From Sphingobacteriia bacterium 28-36-52 (GTDB taxonomy: Bacteria; Bacteroidota; Bacteroidia; Chitinophagales; Chitinophagaceae), in contig NCGN01000003.1 of the NCBI GenBank assembly GCA_002281575.1, positions 186,001-250,000 on the forward strand: 64,000 bases of DNA. Reading direction: 5' to 3'. Every line of letters begins with the position of its first letter. Within the stretch, counting starts at the first letter, position 1. Of this stretch, positions 8,566 through 17,717 are shown in pieces. The notes below the pieces were generated by a model, which saw only the letters and a program-made list of their open reading frames with translations, was not told the origin of the DNA and searched no databases. The translations under genes and the position numbers were made by a program.

Positions 8566-8577
8566 ATAAACGTTTAT
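8566..8577. promoter_or_regulatory. AAACGTTT-centred palindrome, copy 2
   Basis: ATAAACGTTTAT is a perfect 12-bp inverted repeat that ends 24 bp before the chosen start codon at 8602 and shares the AAACGTTT core of copy 1. If bound it would block transcription of the 8602-13595 pair. Confidence 0.45.
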
Positions 8578-8601
8578 ATGGTTGTTCGTACCTCCCCGGC
8601 T

Positions 8602-9141
8602 ATGAGAATTGTAACATTGACTGTATTGTTGATGCTGGCATTTAATGCAAAAGCACAACTGTTAGAACCTGGAACCCTCAATTCCACTGGTGGCAACTAT
8701 GTATTTAGAGGTGCGCCCACTATTCCCAATTTTAGTTTGGTCTGGAGTGTAGGAGAATCTACCATGATTGAAACTTTCTCAGTTAATGGTGGCATGTATT
8801 TACTTACACAAGGCGTGCTACAACCTTTTGTACCATTGGATTTACAAACAGTACCTATTCTTGGATGGAATAAAGAGGAAGTAAAATATTATCCAAACCC
8901 CGTTAGCACATTATTACAATTTGATTTATTCAGTAACGATACAGGTAGAGTGGTGTTGCGTGTAATAGACCTCCTTGGTAATACCCATGGAGTTAGAGAA
9001 TTTGAATACAAAACGTTGCCAGTAAACCAGAAAATAGATTTTAGTAAATACGCATCTGGGCCCTACTACCTAATGCTTTCGCTATACAGCAAGGGTCAAC
9101 TGAAAAAACACGGGGTGTTTAAAATATTAAAATTACGGTAA
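8602..9141 (+). CDS. Small secreted protein with type A T9SS sorting domain
   Basis: The 179-residue product (from ATG 8602; an in-frame ATG at 8578 would add residues before the signal peptide) starts with a signal peptide ending near NAKAQ. A beta-rich middle follows with the block LEPGTLNSTGGNY and FSLVWSVGESTMIETF, seen in many small Bacteroidota secreted proteins. The last 80 residues are a type A T9SS sorting domain (VKYYPNPVST, then VIDLLGN and a final strand KHGVFKILK), which sends the protein through the outer membrane via T9SS. It lies 14 bp upstream of the large fibre-like gene and they are probably co-transcribed. The precise role is unknown. Confidence 0.8.
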   Translation: MRIVTLTVLLMLAFNAKAQLLEPGTLNSTGGNYVFRGAPTIPNFSLVWSVGESTMIETFSVNGGMYLLTQGVLQPFVPLDLQTVPILGWNKEEVKYYPNPVSTLLQFDLFSNDTGRVVLRVIDLLGNTHGVREFEYKTLPVNQKIDFSKYASGPYYLMLSLYSKGQLKKHGVFKILKLR

Positions 9142-9155
9142 GTAAATATTGAATT

Positions 9156-12100
9156 ATGTGTAAGAGAATTTTTGTGACTATGATGATGTTGGTAGTGTTT
9201 GCAATAATGCGGGCCGAAGCGCAGCAACTGAACTACCAAGCAATTGCCAGAAACGCCAACGGTGTTGCACTCACATTTAGAGATGTAGGCATTCGACTGA
9301 GTATTCGCGATGGATCTCCAAATGGATTCATTGTTTATTCAGAATCAAGAAATATCAGAACCAATCAATTCGGTTTGTTTACCGTTATTATTGGAAGCCC
9401 TGGCGCCAGTAATGTATTAGGAAGCATGGCATCTATTAATTGGATCAGTGGCAACAAATATTTACAAGTAGAGATTGACCCTGAAGGAGGTACCAATTAT
9501 TTTCAAGCAGGCACTTCACAATTACAAGCAGTGCCCTATGCATTGTTTGCCAATGCAGCTTACCCTGTTGGCCCAGCAGGCGGAGACTTATTGGGATCAA
9601 CCTACCCCAATCCCATCATTGCACCACTAGCAGTAACCACTGGAAAAATTGCCAATCAAGCCATCACTACGCCTAAAATTGCAGACCTAAACGTTACTAC
9701 ACCAAAGCTTGCAGACCAAGCAGTTACCAATGCAAAAATTCAAGACAATACCATTGCAAATATTAAATTAGTGAATAGCAGAGTTACCTTAAATGGATTG
9801 ATTTTAAATTTAGGAGATGCCCAAGATTTTGCAATAGGCACCAATGGTATTGATGTCAATATTGTTTCTGCAGAAAATACCCATACGTTTAATTTTCCAG
9901 ATGCATCCATTGCCAATAGAGGATTAATCACCCCTAACGCGCAAACGATTGGTGGAAATAAAACATTCAACAATGATATCACTGCCGCTCGCATCATTAG
10001 AGCAGGTGGTATAGCAGCTCAGTTTTTAAAAGCAGATGGATCAGTAGATAACAATATTTACTTAACCGAAAACCAACCCATCATAGTAACTGCAACAGGA
10101 GATGCAATAGGCGTTTCAACAAGTAGCAGAACCGCACCAGTATTGCCTTTAACACTTGCAACAGTAAATAGCGCAGTAGGTACTTATGGAACAAATATTG
10201 TGATTCCATCTATTACTGTGAATAACAAAGGACTTGTAACCAATGTAATTGCCAACGCTATTCCCACGGCAACTGCCACTACCAGTGGATTATTAACAGT
10301 GGGTGATTGGAATATTTTCAACAACAAACAAAACGCCATACCACTGGGATCAACTGCGCAATATTTTAGGGGAGATCTCACACTCAGTAATTTTACAACA
10401 GATGTAAGAAACCAATTAAGTGCAGGTACGAATATTACTTACAATAATGGAAATATTGGACTCACCAATAACAGTGTTACACTGAATACATTGCCATTAA
10501 CCTTAGGAGGTTCGCAAACATTTGCAACAGGCACAACAGGAGTTGATTTTAATATCAGTTCAGTTGGATCGGTACATAGTTTTAATATTCCTACTGCTTC
10601 TGTATTTGCAAGAGGATTATTGAGCAGCATCGATTATACCAATTTTAATGCGGCTTATACAAACCGAATCAGCAGCTTAACTACAACAGGAACCAGTGGT
10701 GCCGCCACTTTGAGCGCGAATGTGTTGAATATTCCGAATTATACTTACACATTACCTGCAGCTACTGCAACAACATTAGGTGGAATTATTCCAGGAGCAA
10801 ATATTACTAATACAAGTGGAACAATAAGTATCACAGGCAATAATGTGATTGATGCATTGGGGAGCCAAATCTCAAACAGGTTTTTAGTTGCACCCAATGG
10901 GGCAAATGGGCTACCCAGTTTTAGAGTTTTAACAACTGCAGATATTCCTGATAATATTGTAACGAATATTAAGTTGGCCAATAGCAGTATTAATTTGGGA
11001 TCTACGAATATTCCATTAGGAACAACTGCTAATTCGTTGTCGGGTCTAACTTCAATAACATCAAGTGCATTTGTAGGACCACTTACTGGAAATGCAAGCA
11101 CTGCAAGCGCTTGGGCAAATGCAAGAACCATAAGTACAACAGGTGATTTAACGTATACTTCAAATCCATTTGATGGATCAGCTAATACAACGGGGGTAGC
11201 AACTTTGGCGAATAGTGGTGTGACTGCTGGAGACTATGGTAGTGCAAATGAAATACCGCGCATTACCGTTGATGCTAAGGGGCGTTTAACATCGGTGAGC
11301 ACTAATTTAATTTCAGGTGTTTCAACTTTAGGATCATCTTTAAATTCAGGAAATATAATTGTAGGTAGTGCAGCAAATATTGCTGCACAAGTTCCTGTTA
11401 GTGGTGATGTAACAATCAGTCCTTCGGGCGTAACTACAATAGGCGCATTGAAAGTAACGGATGCAATGTTATTTGGAAGTATAACAGATGGTAAACTTGC
11501 TACCATTTCAACTGGAGGCAAAGTTGCTAACTCAGCAACTACTGCAACCAATTTGAATAATATTAATACTATCGTTTCAAGAGATGGCTCTGGAAATTTT
11601 TCTGCAGGAACAATTACCGCTAACTTAACTGGAAATGTAACGGGCAACGTAACCGGAACAGCTGCTAATGTTACTGGTATTGTTCTTGGGGCAAACGGTG
11701 GAACTGGAGTTGCAAATACAGGTAGAACAATGACTCTTGGTGGTAACGTAGTTACAGCTGGCGATTTAACAACTGTTGGCGCGTTTGCAACAACACTAAC
11801 TTCTACTGCTCCAACAAACGTTACTCTTCCAACTACAGGCACTCTTGCAACTCTTGCAGGTACAGAAATACTCACGAACAAGACAATAATTACTCCAATA
11901 ATAAACTTTTCAAATAATACAACAGTTTCAGCTGGAACAGATGCCCAAGGTCAAGGTGCCATTACAAATGATATGAATATAATTTCATCAACTGCAACTT
12001 CACCCTCTGGAATAACATTACCAAATGGTACTGCTGGTCGAAGAATTATAATTGTGAATAGAGGTTTAAATGCTATTAAAGTTTACCCACCAATTAATGG

Positions 12101-13595
12101 ATTTATTGATGGTCTACCTCAAAACGCTGCTTATTCTAGTATACCTACAGGTACAAGTTTAGAATTTTATGCATCATCAGTAAATCAATGGTATTCTTCA
12201 AATAATGCGACCGCAGGATCATCCTCAAGCCAATGGAATTTAATAGGTAATGCTGGGATTAATGAATCTACAAATTTCATTGGAACAACAGATAATAACA
12301 TTCTTAAATTTCGAGTGAATGATAAGTTCTCTGGTCAAATTCATTATGATGATTTAGTTGGAAATACAAGCTTTGGCCTAGAAACAAACTCATCGAATAC
12401 AACTGGTAGTTTTAATACTGCATTTGGGACTTATGCTTTAAAAGCTAATACTACATCTGGTTTTCAAAATACTGCATTAGGTGCTTTTGCATTAGCTGCA
12501 AATAATACTGGTGATGATAATACTGGATTAGGTCAAGGATCATTATCTCTAAATACTTCTGGAGGTAATAATACTGGAGTTGGGCAAGGAACACTAAATA
12601 AAAACTTAACAGGTTCAAGCAATACTGCAATTGGACATGCAGCATTAAACTTGAATTCAACAACTTCAAATAATACTGCAGTTGGAAAATCCGCCTTATT
12701 TGCTAATGAAGGTTCAAATAATACCGGTATAGGGCATTTTGCTTTAATAGCAAATACATCGGGAAGTTCAAATACTGCAGTTGGTCAAAATAGTCTTAGC
12801 GCTAACACAACCACCTCAAATAATACAGCAGTGGGATGGGAAGCTTTAAGGAGTACAACAAATAATGGGAATGTTGGAGTTGGTTATAGAGCTGATGTAG
12901 GCGCAGGTGTGTCTGAAGCAATATCAATAGGAATTAGTTCAAATGTAACTGGTGATAATTCAATTGCAATTGGAAGAAATTCATCAGCAACTAATATTAA
13001 TTCTGTGGTTATTGGAAATACAGCAACAACAAATCAACAAAATACGATATCAATAGGTTTAACAGCATCAACTACTAATGCATCTGCAATAGCAATGGGT
13101 AATAATGCTTCTGCATCAGGTGAAAACTCGATTGCAATAGGCAAGTCATCAGTTGCTTCTAATCAAGGAAGTGTTGCAATTGGTGATGCTGCAACAAATA
13201 ATACAATTAACTCTATTCTTCTAGGAGGAACTTCAAATACTTTGGTAAATGCAACAGGCGCATTAACTGCTACAGGTAGAATTACAGGAACAGGTGCTAG
13301 ATTTGCTTATGATCCAATTACAGCAGATATTACATTAGGTGACAATCACTATTATTTGAAAGTCACTAGTAGTACCGCTATAATTACCTTACCTGATGCA
13401 ACTACTCGAGCTGGCCAACGCTATGTCATTGCAAACAGAACAAGCCCGTCTACAGACATAAGAACAAATATATTAACAACTAGTGCCCAAACTATAACAG
13501 GTTTTGGTTGGGGTGCATTTTCTTTTGATGCCAATTTTTCATTAATCGTGTTTAGCGATGGATTGAATTGGATTCTTGAAAGCCCTTTCCGCTAA
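9156..13595 (+). CDS. Large repetitive fibre-like surface protein (1479 aa)
   Basis: A signal peptide (residues 1-22, end near AEAQ) is followed by a domain common in Bacteroidota surface proteins (LNYQAIARNANG...GLFTVIIGSP...YLQVEIDPEGG...VPYALFANAA, about 23-140). Next come degenerate repeats of phage tail-fibre style: GDLLGSTYPNP, TTPKIADLNVTTPKLADQ, ITVDAKGRLTSVS near residue 705 and GTLATLAGTEILTNKTI near 895. One module (VTLNGLILNLGDAQDFAIGTNG... and VTLNTLPLTLGGSQTFATGTTG...) is present twice at about 210 and 445. Residues about 1080-1360 hold NTAxG and SxAIG repeats like YadA-type adhesin heads. No T9SS sorting domain is visible at the C-terminus, although the upstream partner has one. 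Likely a trimeric, extended surface fibre; ligand unknown. Confidence 0.75.
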   Translation: MCKRIFVTMMMLVVFAIMRAEAQQLNYQAIARNANGVALTFRDVGIRLSIRDGSPNGFIVYSESRNIRTNQFGLFTVIIGSPGASNVLGSMASINWISGNKYLQVEIDPEGGTNYFQAGTSQLQAVPYALFANAAYPVGPAGGDLLGSTYPNPIIAPLAVTTGKIANQAITTPKIADLNVTTPKLADQAVTNAKIQDNTIANIKLVNSRVTLNGLILNLGDAQDFAIGTNGIDVNIVSAENTHTFNFPDASIANRGLITPNAQTIGGNKTFNNDITAARIIRAGGIAAQFLKADGSVDNNIYLTENQPIIVTATGDAIGVSTSSRTAPVLPLTLATVNSAVGTYGTNIVIPSITVNNKGLVTNVIANAIPTATATTSGLLTVGDWNIFNNKQNAIPLGSTAQYFRGDLTLSNFTTDVRNQLSAGTNITYNNGNIGLTNNSVTLNTLPLTLGGSQTFATGTTGVDFNISSVGSVHSFNIPTASVFARGLLSSIDYTNFNAAYTNRISSLTTTGTSGAATLSANVLNIPNYTYTLPAATATTLGGIIPGANITNTSGTISITGNNVIDALGSQISNRFLVAPNGANGLPSFRVLTTADIPDNIVTNIKLANSSINLGSTNIPLGTTANSLSGLTSITSSAFVGPLTGNASTASAWANARTISTTGDLTYTSNPFDGSANTTGVATLANSGVTAGDYGSANEIPRITVDAKGRLTSVSTNLISGVSTLGSSLNSGNIIVGSAANIAAQVPVSGDVTISPSGVTTIGALKVTDAMLFGSITDGKLATISTGGKVANSATTATNLNNINTIVSRDGSGNFSAGTITANLTGNVTGNVTGTAANVTGIVLGANGGTGVANTGRTMTLGGNVVTAGDLTTVGAFATTLTSTAPTNVTLPTTGTLATLAGTEILTNKTIITPIINFSNNTTVSAGTDAQGQGAITNDMNIISSTATSPSGITLPNGTAGRRIIIVNRGLNAIKVYPPINGFIDGLPQNAAYSSIPTGTSLEFYASSVNQWYSSNNATAGSSSSQWNLIGNAGINESTNFIGTTDNNILKFRVNDKFSGQIHYDDLVGNTSFGLETNSSNTTGSFNTAFGTYALKANTTSGFQNTALGAFALAANNTGDDNTGLGQGSLSLNTSGGNNTGVGQGTLNKNLTGSSNTAIGHAALNLNSTTSNNTAVGKSALFANEGSNNTGIGHFALIANTSGSSNTAVGQNSLSANTTTSNNTAVGWEALRSTTNNGNVGVGYRADVGAGVSEAISIGISSNVTGDNSIAIGRNSSATNINSVVIGNTATTNQQNTISIGLTASTTNASAIAMGNNASASGENSIAIGKSSVASNQGSVAIGDAATNNTINSILLGGTSNTLVNATGALTATGRITGTGARFAYDPITADITLGDNHYYLKVTSSTAIITLPDATTRAGQRYVIANRTSPSTDIRTNILTTSAQTITGFGWGAFSFDANFSLIVFSDGLNWILESPFR
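12396..12870 (+). repeat. Tandem NTAxG repeats (about 45-66 bp units) in the fibre gene
   Basis: About ten imperfect units encode S-N-N-T-A-[VIL]-G followed by [QK]xALxxN. Unit length varies around 15-22 codons. The DNA copies are diverged, which points to old duplications. This is typical for stalk or head segments of trimeric adhesins and other left-handed beta-rolls. Confidence 0.8.
12916..13245 (+). repeat. YadA-head-like SxAIG repeats in the fibre gene
   Basis: Roughly eight units of about 14 codons carry the pattern [ND]S[IV]A[IM]G followed by a small-residue-rich turn (AISIG, SIAIG, SVVIG, TISIG, AIAMG, SIAIG, SVAIG, SILLG). The pattern matches the left-handed beta-roll of YadA-type adhesin heads. 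Confidence 0.75.
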
Positions 13596-13603
13596 TAAAC
13601 AAC

Positions 13604-13636
13604 AACGCACCCCTTTCACAAGGAGTGCGTTTTCTT
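13604..13636 (+). terminator. Rho-independent terminator after the fibre gene
   Basis: AACGCACCCCTT at 13604-13615 pairs with AAGGAGTGCGTT at 13620-13631 (one mismatch, loop TCAC), followed by a T-rich tract. It lies between two converging genes and could act on both strands, though the opposite tract is weaker. Confidence 0.85.
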
Positions 13637-13664
13637 CTTTTTGTAAAACCAAACCAACAAAAAC

Positions 13665-16058
13665 CTATTTCAATTTCCACTCTAGTGGAATATTCATTCG
13701 TAGGGTAAAATTTCGTCCCATATTGAATACGCCAGCACGGCCTGTTACTAAATTGTCTGCGGTATATTTTAATCGGCTTAAATGATTTTGGTAAGCCACG
13801 TCGGTAATATTATTAACGGCTGCGTTAATGGTAGCAAAAGTTCTACCCTTGCTTTGAATATCAGCACCTATGCCAAAATTGAGTAAGGAGAATCCTTGTG
13901 TAGCTGTTTCTGTATTATAAGTAGTGAATACCCTGTTCTGTGTAAACATATTGTCTAACTCTAACTTCACATAAAAATTTCTTAATGCGCCGTTGGCTGC
14001 TTTTGCAAAGTCTCCTCTTAATTCTGTTGTCCATCTTGCTGGTGGTATAAACGGCAAGCGGTTGTTTCCTTCATAAGGCGTATTGAATTTTCCTGCTACA
14101 TAAGAGAAAGTACTTGCCAAGTGCAACCAATCTAATGGGTGTGGATGAATATCTATCTTGGTTTCAAAGCCATATAACTTTGCTCCATTTTGTCTAAACT
14201 GAAACGCCATCATATCTTCTCCATCTACATTCACTAAAGAATCTCCACCTGCCACACTGTTCAACTTAGAGTAGAATATGTAATTGCTGATGCTATTGTA
14301 AAATGCGGTTACTTGAAAGCTGAAATGCTGGGTATTCACTTCAATACCTGCATCCGCTTGTATAGATGTTTCATTTTGCAAATTTTGATCACCATGTTCG
14401 TATCTATTCGTTCCTTCATGGGTACCATTACTGGCTAATTCAGATACAGATGGTGCTCTATACCCTCTAGATAAATTTGCTTTTAATGTTACCGCTTCTG
14501 ATGCATTGTAACTTAATCCAACTGATCCACTGATATTGCTAAAGGTTTTGCTGAAAGTATTAAACTTTACTTCTGTTCCTTCAGTAAATCCTTCACTGTT
14601 TAATTTTCTATAATCGCTTCTGATACCTCCACTTAAAGTGAATTTATCATTGAATGTTTTACGCGTGTATACAAATACACCTGCATCAAATAATTTGTAT
14701 TCGGGAATCAACACTTCGTCTGCTTTATTTTGATTTTGTTGTTGCATTCCGTTCACTCCAATACTGGTTTTCCATCCATTCATATCGGCAAAATGGTATT
14801 GAAGATTATAATTCACGGTGCGCAAATCAAAATACAATTCAGGACTAGTAGGCGCTTCAGGATCTCCAAATTCTTTTCTTTGGTTTCTTTGATAGCCAAT
14901 ATTAAATTGAAGTCTGCCTGTTCCGAGTGCAATATTATTGTCTAATGCAATTTTAAAATGATTAATGCCTTGTGATGGTGTCTGTGTTTTTCTTTCATTC
15001 AAATCTGCATCAGTGGCAATTCTTTCTAGCGTTGAACCTGCAAACAAAATAAATTTTCCTGTTCCATCATCCCTGTCTCCTTCTACTAAACCAAGGTTTT
15101 GGTTAAAATTACTAACCATCAAATGACTGTAACCCCATCTTTTATTGATACCAATGTATCCGCCAAAATTTCGCTCATTAAATCGGCTTCCTAAAACTCT
15201 GCCATCGTATTTATTTTGATAATCCTTCGCAGTTTTAAACGATCCATACATATTGTAATTGAATCCATTTTTAAAATGTGCAGCTGTATTAAAATTATTG
15301 CTAATTAACCCATTATTACTATTGGTAGATACATTGTAATTGGCTCTAATGCGGCCCTGTTCAACTGGTACATTCGTAATAATATTCACTACACCGCCCA
15401 TCCCATCTGATCCGTATAATAATGATGCTGGCCCTTTCAATACTTCTACTCTTTGTACACTGGCTTCATCAATTTCTATACCGTGCTCGTCGCCCCATTG
15501 TTGTCCTTCTTGTCGTACTCCATCGTTAATTGTGATGACTCTATTGTATCCCAATCCTCTTATGATGGGTTTGCTAATGGCTGGTCCAGTACTTAATGCA
15601 CCAACTCCTGGAACCAATTTGCTTAACGCGTCTATAATATTGGTTGAACTTCCACGCATTAAATCAGTTTTTCTTACTACGGAAATGGCTTGTGGATTTT
15701 GCGAAATTCTTACTGCAGATGCAACACCTGTTACGGTTACTGCTTCATGCTCTACTACCGATTGCTTTAAGGCAATATCTAACACTTGGGCTTGTGTAAT
15801 GGCGATTGTTTTTAAGAATGCAGCATAGCCCATAAAACTTACTTCAAGCAAATATTTTCCTGAAGGAATTTGGGCTGTCTGATAACTTCCATCGGCCCCT
15901 GTTACTGTTCCTGTTTTTAAATCATGTAAATAAATAGATGCCCCCGCCAATGGTTTGCCCGTTTGCGCGTCGGTCACTTTGCCTTTCAATGAGCCACTGG
16001 CAAAAGCGGCGGCTGTAATTGACCCTAAAAAAAACATAGTCAACACAATTGATTTCAT
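13665..16058 (-). CDS. TonB-dependent outer-membrane receptor (CarboxypepD-reg-like + plug + barrel)
   Basis: The 797-residue receptor has a signal peptide (1-20), a carboxypeptidase-regulatory-like domain (GKVTDAQTGKPLAGASIYLHD, about 23-95), a plug domain (about 115-230, with ISKPIIRGLGYNRVITINDGVR and VEVLKGPASLLYGSDGMGGVVN) and a 22-strand barrel ending in aromatic-rich strands. The plug layout, with EHGIEIDEASVQRVEVLKGP, resembles metal (zinc or copper) and haem-type receptors, but the substrate cannot be assigned from sequence alone. Energy comes from TonB-ExbBD. It has its own -7 promoter box and a pair of TGTTGCAAA direct repeats upstream that could be a metal-regulator site. The DUF1501 gene lies 89 bp upstream. 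Confidence 0.88.
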   Translation of the reverse strand: MKSIVLTMFFLGSITAAAFASGSLKGKVTDAQTGKPLAGASIYLHDLKTGTVTGADGSYQTAQIPSGKYLLEVSFMGYAAFLKTIAITQAQVLDIALKQSVVEHEAVTVTGVASAVRISQNPQAISVVRKTDLMRGSSTNIIDALSKLVPGVGALSTGPAISKPIIRGLGYNRVITINDGVRQEGQQWGDEHGIEIDEASVQRVEVLKGPASLLYGSDGMGGVVNIITNVPVEQGRIRANYNVSTNSNNGLISNNFNTAAHFKNGFNYNMYGSFKTAKDYQNKYDGRVLGSRFNERNFGGYIGINKRWGYSHLMVSNFNQNLGLVEGDRDDGTGKFILFAGSTLERIATDADLNERKTQTPSQGINHFKIALDNNIALGTGRLQFNIGYQRNQRKEFGDPEAPTSPELYFDLRTVNYNLQYHFADMNGWKTSIGVNGMQQQNQNKADEVLIPEYKLFDAGVFVYTRKTFNDKFTLSGGIRSDYRKLNSEGFTEGTEVKFNTFSKTFSNISGSVGLSYNASEAVTLKANLSRGYRAPSVSELASNGTHEGTNRYEHGDQNLQNETSIQADAGIEVNTQHFSFQVTAFYNSISNYIFYSKLNSVAGGDSLVNVDGEDMMAFQFRQNGAKLYGFETKIDIHPHPLDWLHLASTFSYVAGKFNTPYEGNNRLPFIPPARWTTELRGDFAKAANGALRNFYVKLELDNMFTQNRVFTTYNTETATQGFSLLNFGIGADIQSKGRTFATINAAVNNITDVAYQNHLSRLKYTADNLVTGRAGVFNMGRNFTLRMNIPLEWKLK

Positions 16059-16080
16059 ATCCTTCTATTTTTTGCTACTA

Positions 16081-16127
16081 TGTTGCAAATATAGGGAGGT
16101 ATTTTATTTTTACATCATTGTTGCAAA
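16081..16127 (-). promoter_or_regulatory. Promoter of the TonB receptor with two TGTTGCAAA direct repeats
   Basis: On the minus strand TATATTTG (plus-strand 16086-16093) exactly matches the -7 consensus and gives a leader of about 20 nt. The nonamer TGTTGCAAA occurs at 16081-16089 and again at 16119-16127, 38 bp apart; the first copy overlaps the -7 box. This is a good place for a repressor site. Confidence 0.6.
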
Positions 16128-16147
16128 AATATTTTTTGGGGTGGACT

Positions 16148-17677
16148 TTACCTGACTTTTAGCATAGGCCGCACTTGCTGTACAGATAGGTTTTGAAAGC
16201 GGGCATAATAGACTCCTGTTGGCAAAAATCCACTATTGAATGTGACAGTATAGGTTCCTGCGGGGTATTCTTTATCGGTCAATACCGCCAATACCCTGCC
16301 ACTGGTATCGATGATTTGAATTAAGGTATGTCCGCCTGCGGTTTTGAATGTGATGACGGTGCTGGATGTAAATGGATTTGGATAATTGCTTACCAATTGC
16401 TCTGTTGCCAATGGTTGTGGCTTCTTACACGCTGCTCCACTTACCAATGGTAGGTTCTGGTAATTCTTTAGCATAATTTGTTGCAAATCGTTGTCATCTA
16501 CACATAACCAATTGCTCAATAGTGTAGAATAAACCGATCTAAAATCGTATTGAAATGGAACGTTGTCGCCCACTCCCACACTTGCGCCAAAATTGGGGGT
16601 ATTACCCGTAACTCCTCCAATTACTTGTTTACCAAAAACAAATACGGGTGCGGCTGCGCCGTGATCGGTGCCGCTGCTGCCATTGCTCTTGATGCGTCTT
16701 CCAAACTCAGAGAAAGTCATTCCTACTACTTTATCATCCACACCTAGAAATGCAATGTCTTTTTGAAATGCTGCAATGGCATCGCTTACTCTTGTTAATA
16801 AATTTGCATGATTTCCAGTTGTAGTATCGCCAGCATTTACTTGAGATGCATGCGTATCAAACCCTCCAGTACTTACCATGTAAACGCGAGTTTGTAATCC
16901 ACCCTTAATTAATCTGGCTACAATTTTTAATTGATCGCCCAATGAATTATTGGTTGGATAAGAAGATTGTGTGGGCACTTTTGCAGCTGCTTCTTTTATG
17001 ACTGTTGCATACTGCTGCGTTTGTTGGGTGATCTGTCTTATATAAGTTAACTCTTTACCAGCGGGTGTTGCTGGCGCTGGATCTTGTACTCCGTTGATTA
17101 AGTTGTAGAAATTATTGGTATTGGTGATGCTCATGGCCATGTTCACCGAAGGCCCTTGCATAGTAAGCGATGTAGCCGATCCTATTTGTATTGCCAATGG
17201 ATCTTTCATACTTGCATTGGGGTATCCAGTTGGAAAATTAGGATACTGATAATCTAAGTATCTGCCCGCCCATCCGCTGTTTACCACGGTATTTGAATCA
17301 CTTGCACTCATCCAAATATCAGTTGCCCTAAAATGGGAAAAGCTCGGTTGCGGATAGCCTACTGATTGTATAATATTTAACTTCCCATCGTTATATAAAC
17401 TTTGTAATCCAGTCATGGCTGGATGCAATCCCGCTTTATCTACGCCAGTTAATTTTAGAACTTTATTTTCTGGAATAAAAATATTGGGGCGGGCATTGGC
17501 ATAATTCGCAAAATTTTCTAATGGAATAATCGTATTTAATCCATCATTGCCTCCATTCAATTGTATAAGTACTAAAATATGATCGTTCTCTTCTGCTTGC
17601 ATTTGTAGTGCTGCGGCAAAAACAGAAGATGCACCAAATACCTTGAACGAAAATCCACTCACCAAAGAGGGAAGCAA
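16148..17677 (-). CDS. DUF1501 family exported protein with T9SS sorting domain
   Basis: DUF1501 proteins belong to the alkaline-phosphatase/sulfatase-like superfamily; their activity is not established. Seen here: a hydrophobic N-terminus (LPSLVSGFSFKVFG), the family blocks LVLIQLNGGNDGLNTIIPL, GLHPAMTGL, PQPSFSHFRATDIW, GFDTHASQ and GRRIKSNGSSGTDHGAAAP, and a type A T9SS domain in the last 80 residues (VSNYPNPFTSSTVITF...TGVYYARFQ). The frame has no ATG or GTG near the N-terminus: the given start is a TTG, while homology-like coding (LKNTVPAGI) continues upstream to about 17717, right after the DUF1800 stop. The real start may be a rare codon (ATT at 17705-17707) used by coupling with the upstream gene. 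Confidence 0.82.
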   Translation of the reverse strand: MLPSLVSGFSFKVFGASSVFAAALQMQAEENDHILVLIQLNGGNDGLNTIIPLENFANYANARPNIFIPENKVLKLTGVDKAGLHPAMTGLQSLYNDGKLNIIQSVGYPQPSFSHFRATDIWMSASDSNTVVNSGWAGRYLDYQYPNFPTGYPNASMKDPLAIQIGSATSLTMQGPSVNMAMSITNTNNFYNLINGVQDPAPATPAGKELTYIRQITQQTQQYATVIKEAAAKVPTQSSYPTNNSLGDQLKIVARLIKGGLQTRVYMVSTGGFDTHASQVNAGDTTTGNHANLLTRVSDAIAAFQKDIAFLGVDDKVVGMTFSEFGRRIKSNGSSGTDHGAAAPVFVFGKQVIGGVTGNTPNFGASVGVGDNVPFQYDFRSVYSTLLSNWLCVDDNDLQQIMLKNYQNLPLVSGAACKKPQPLATEQLVSNYPNPFTSSTVITFKTAGGHTLIQIIDTSGRVLAVLTDKEYPAGTYTVTFNSGFLPTGVYYARFQNLSVQQVRPMLKVR

Positions 17678-17717
17678 TATACCTGCTGGTACAGTATTTT
17701 TTAAAATATAAGTGGTT

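Noticed and set aside
11234..11881. 215-codon open frame on the minus strand inside the fibre gene
   Set aside because: It is antisense to low-complexity Thr/Gly/Asn-rich coding DNA, gives a Val/Pro/Ala-rich product without domain marks, and has no promoter; it is a by-product of codon bias.
9156..13595. Prophage remnant or phage tail fibre gene
   Set aside because: The N-terminal domain is a Bacteroidota surface domain with a signal peptide, there are no other phage genes nearby, and the upstream partner is a T9SS cargo protein.
15340..15828. 162-codon open frame on the plus strand inside the TonB receptor gene
   Set aside because: It is antisense to a well-conserved plug domain and shows no family features.
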